DNA from: Arachnopeziza araneosa
Lineage: Eukaryota; Ascomycota; Leotiomycetes; Helotiales; Arachnopezizaceae
Direction: 5' to 3'
Assembly (NCBI GenBank): GCA_003988855.1
Contig: QYAI01000178.1
Coordinates: forward strand, 1 to 46,250
Length of the DNA: 46,250 bases
Under the pieces are notes generated by a model. It was not told the DNA's origin and searched no databases. It saw only the letters and a program-made list of their open reading frames with translations. How positions within the stretch are numbered: position 1 is the first letter of the stretch; every line of letters begins with the position of its first letter. The position numbers and the translations under genes are program-made. This document shows positions 45,243 to 46,250 of this stretch, piece after piece.

Positions 45243-46250
45243 GTTTATATTACTATCTATATCGCCAGATAGCTAGCTACAAAGTGAAGGTCACTGATAT
45301 AGATAACTCTCGGCAGGACTAGCTTTCTCATCTAGGCAACAACGGCCACCTTAGCACATCTATTCGCTTCTATTGACTTTTCCTACGATTCTCTACAAGT
45401 TAGTTCTTTTACTTATCTAAGAAAGTTGTTGAAAATAGCTGCATTCTTAGACTATATCTTGTTGTAGCAGTAATAATTAGATCCTGACTTAAACTAGCAC
45501 TTTTTTCGATTCTTACTTAACACCTTGCAGTGCTCGGTTTATCTCTAGTCGACAACTCTTCGCAAAGTCTAGCTGTTAGTCTATCTATCTTCTTACGCTC
45601 GAGAGTTAGTTAAGAGATGCGACGCTTCTAATCTTACTAACAGAGAAAAGGCGCCTAAACACTCGTCCGACATTCGTCGACTAAGTCTAGGTACTTCGCT
45701 TGTTAACCTATCTTCTTACTTCTATAAAGTTTATGCTCGCGCACAGCTAGTTTCTTTTAATTCGGCTTTTCTACTCGCTAGTTCTATAAACAAAAGTTTT
45801 ACTTTTTCTAACGGCATCGTGTCTTTTGTAAAGTTAAGCTAACGACTGTTTTTTAACTAGTTCTTCTTTAGAAGTTCTAATAAGTCTACTTGTCTTCTTT
45901 TAAGTTTGCTTTCTACTTGCAGCTGTACTTTCTAAAGATACTTCTTCGCTTTTTTTATAAGCTTTCTATTTTTGTTCTTTAGTAAGAATTCTTGTTCTTA
46001 GTCTCGCATTCGCGATTCTCTTAACGTGTCTAATACAATTTATTACCTAAGCTCGAAGCAGCAGCTTCGCTTAGTCACAACATTACGACTTAACAATAAA
46101 TATAACATTAACAATACAACACTAAAACGCGACTGTACAAACTCTAATTTAATGTCGATTCGAATGCGACTAAATATCTAAACATTATTTTGTTAATTTT
46201 GTACATGCGCAAGCGCTTTAGCTTAAGATATAAAAGTTATGTTTTAAAAA
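45243..46250. other. AT-rich, RIP-like DNA distal to the telomere-like array
   Basis: No usable open frame on either strand. In a hand count of 45601-45720, TpA is 12 against ApT 4, and CpA+TpG is 5 against ApC+GpT 17. Both values are in the range produced by repeat-induced point mutation. On the minus strand the sequence still looks like a decayed coding region rich in Lys, Arg and Glu codons with many stops. This suggests an inactivated transposon, whose class I cannot tell. Confidence 0.55.

Noticed and set aside
1..46250. CRISPR arrays, bacterial operons, rRNA or phage-like genes
   Set aside because: None seen. Spliced eukaryotic genes fill the window and no regularly spaced repeats occur apart from the telomere-like array.

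Overview
The window looks like part of a nuclear chromosome of a filamentous ascomycete (Pezizomycotina). The coding regions are interrupted by many 41-73 nt GT-AG introns. The gene families include a heterokaryon-incompatibility (HET) protein, a Zn2Cys6 regulator, an ankyrin protein with a fungal STAND-type N-terminus, GMC oxidoreductase, GH128/Asl1-like, Bms1, P5A-ATPase and Yvc1. A TTAGGG-type telomeric array lies near the right end. I think Leotiomycetes is likely from general protein resemblance, but I cannot prove it from sequence alone.

Layout, left to right. 0-5 kb is accessory DNA: an intact O-methyltransferase (+), a broken HET gene (-) and a short-chain dehydrogenase (+) with three frameshifts. 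5-10 kb: an ankyrin protein with a STAND-like N-terminus (-) and a mitochondrial PDK/BCKDK-family kinase (-). 9.8-12.1 kb is gene-poor and carries an inverted repeat. 12-17 kb: a frameshifted secreted GH128-like gene (-), divergent from the ribosome-biogenesis GTPase BMS1 (+). 17-22 kb: a quinone-oxidoreductase-like enzyme ending in SKL (+), a four-helix MARVEL protein (+) and a peroxisomal 3-ketoacyl-CoA thiolase with a PTS2 signal (-). 22.9-25 kb: a small cysteine-tailed CYSTM-like protein (+) and a five-SAP-motif protein (+). 25-27.4 kb: a Zn2Cys6 regulator (-), divergent from a frameshifted ABM-like (dimeric alpha-beta barrel) gene (+). 28.9-39.2 kb: phospholipase D (-), P5A-ATPase Spf1 (+) and the vacuolar TRP channel Yvc1 (+). 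39.9-42.5 kb: an uncharacterised 853-aa protein (+). 43-45.1 kb: a GMC oxidoreductase (+). From 45.18 kb there is a short TCAGGG/TTAGGG array, followed by about 1 kb of AT-rich, RIP-like DNA with no open frame.

Functional links. Two proteins carry peroxisomal targeting signals (PTS1 on the oxidoreductase, PTS2 on the thiolase). Both have CCTCGG/CCGAGG cores upstream, the known core site of the FarA/FarB fatty-acid regulators, which suggests fatty-acid control. PLD, Spf1 and Yvc1 form a run of membrane-lipid, ER-membrane and Ca2+ functions. This is adjacency only, not evidence of a cluster. The Zn2Cys6 regulator and the ABM-like gene share a promoter with two CGG palindromes.

The most notable pattern is that every long housekeeping gene is open once introns are removed, while four accessory genes (HET, SDR, GH128, ABM) carry frameshifts or stops. 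This suggests real decay of accessory genes, although indel errors in a draft assembly are not excluded. I did not find a convincing new multi-gene system. The best leads are the variant telomeric array next to RIP-like DNA, the SKL oxidoreductase with a FarA-type site, and the uncharacterised SAP-repeat, ankyrin and 853-aa proteins. All exon borders are my own reading of splice signals and reading frame.
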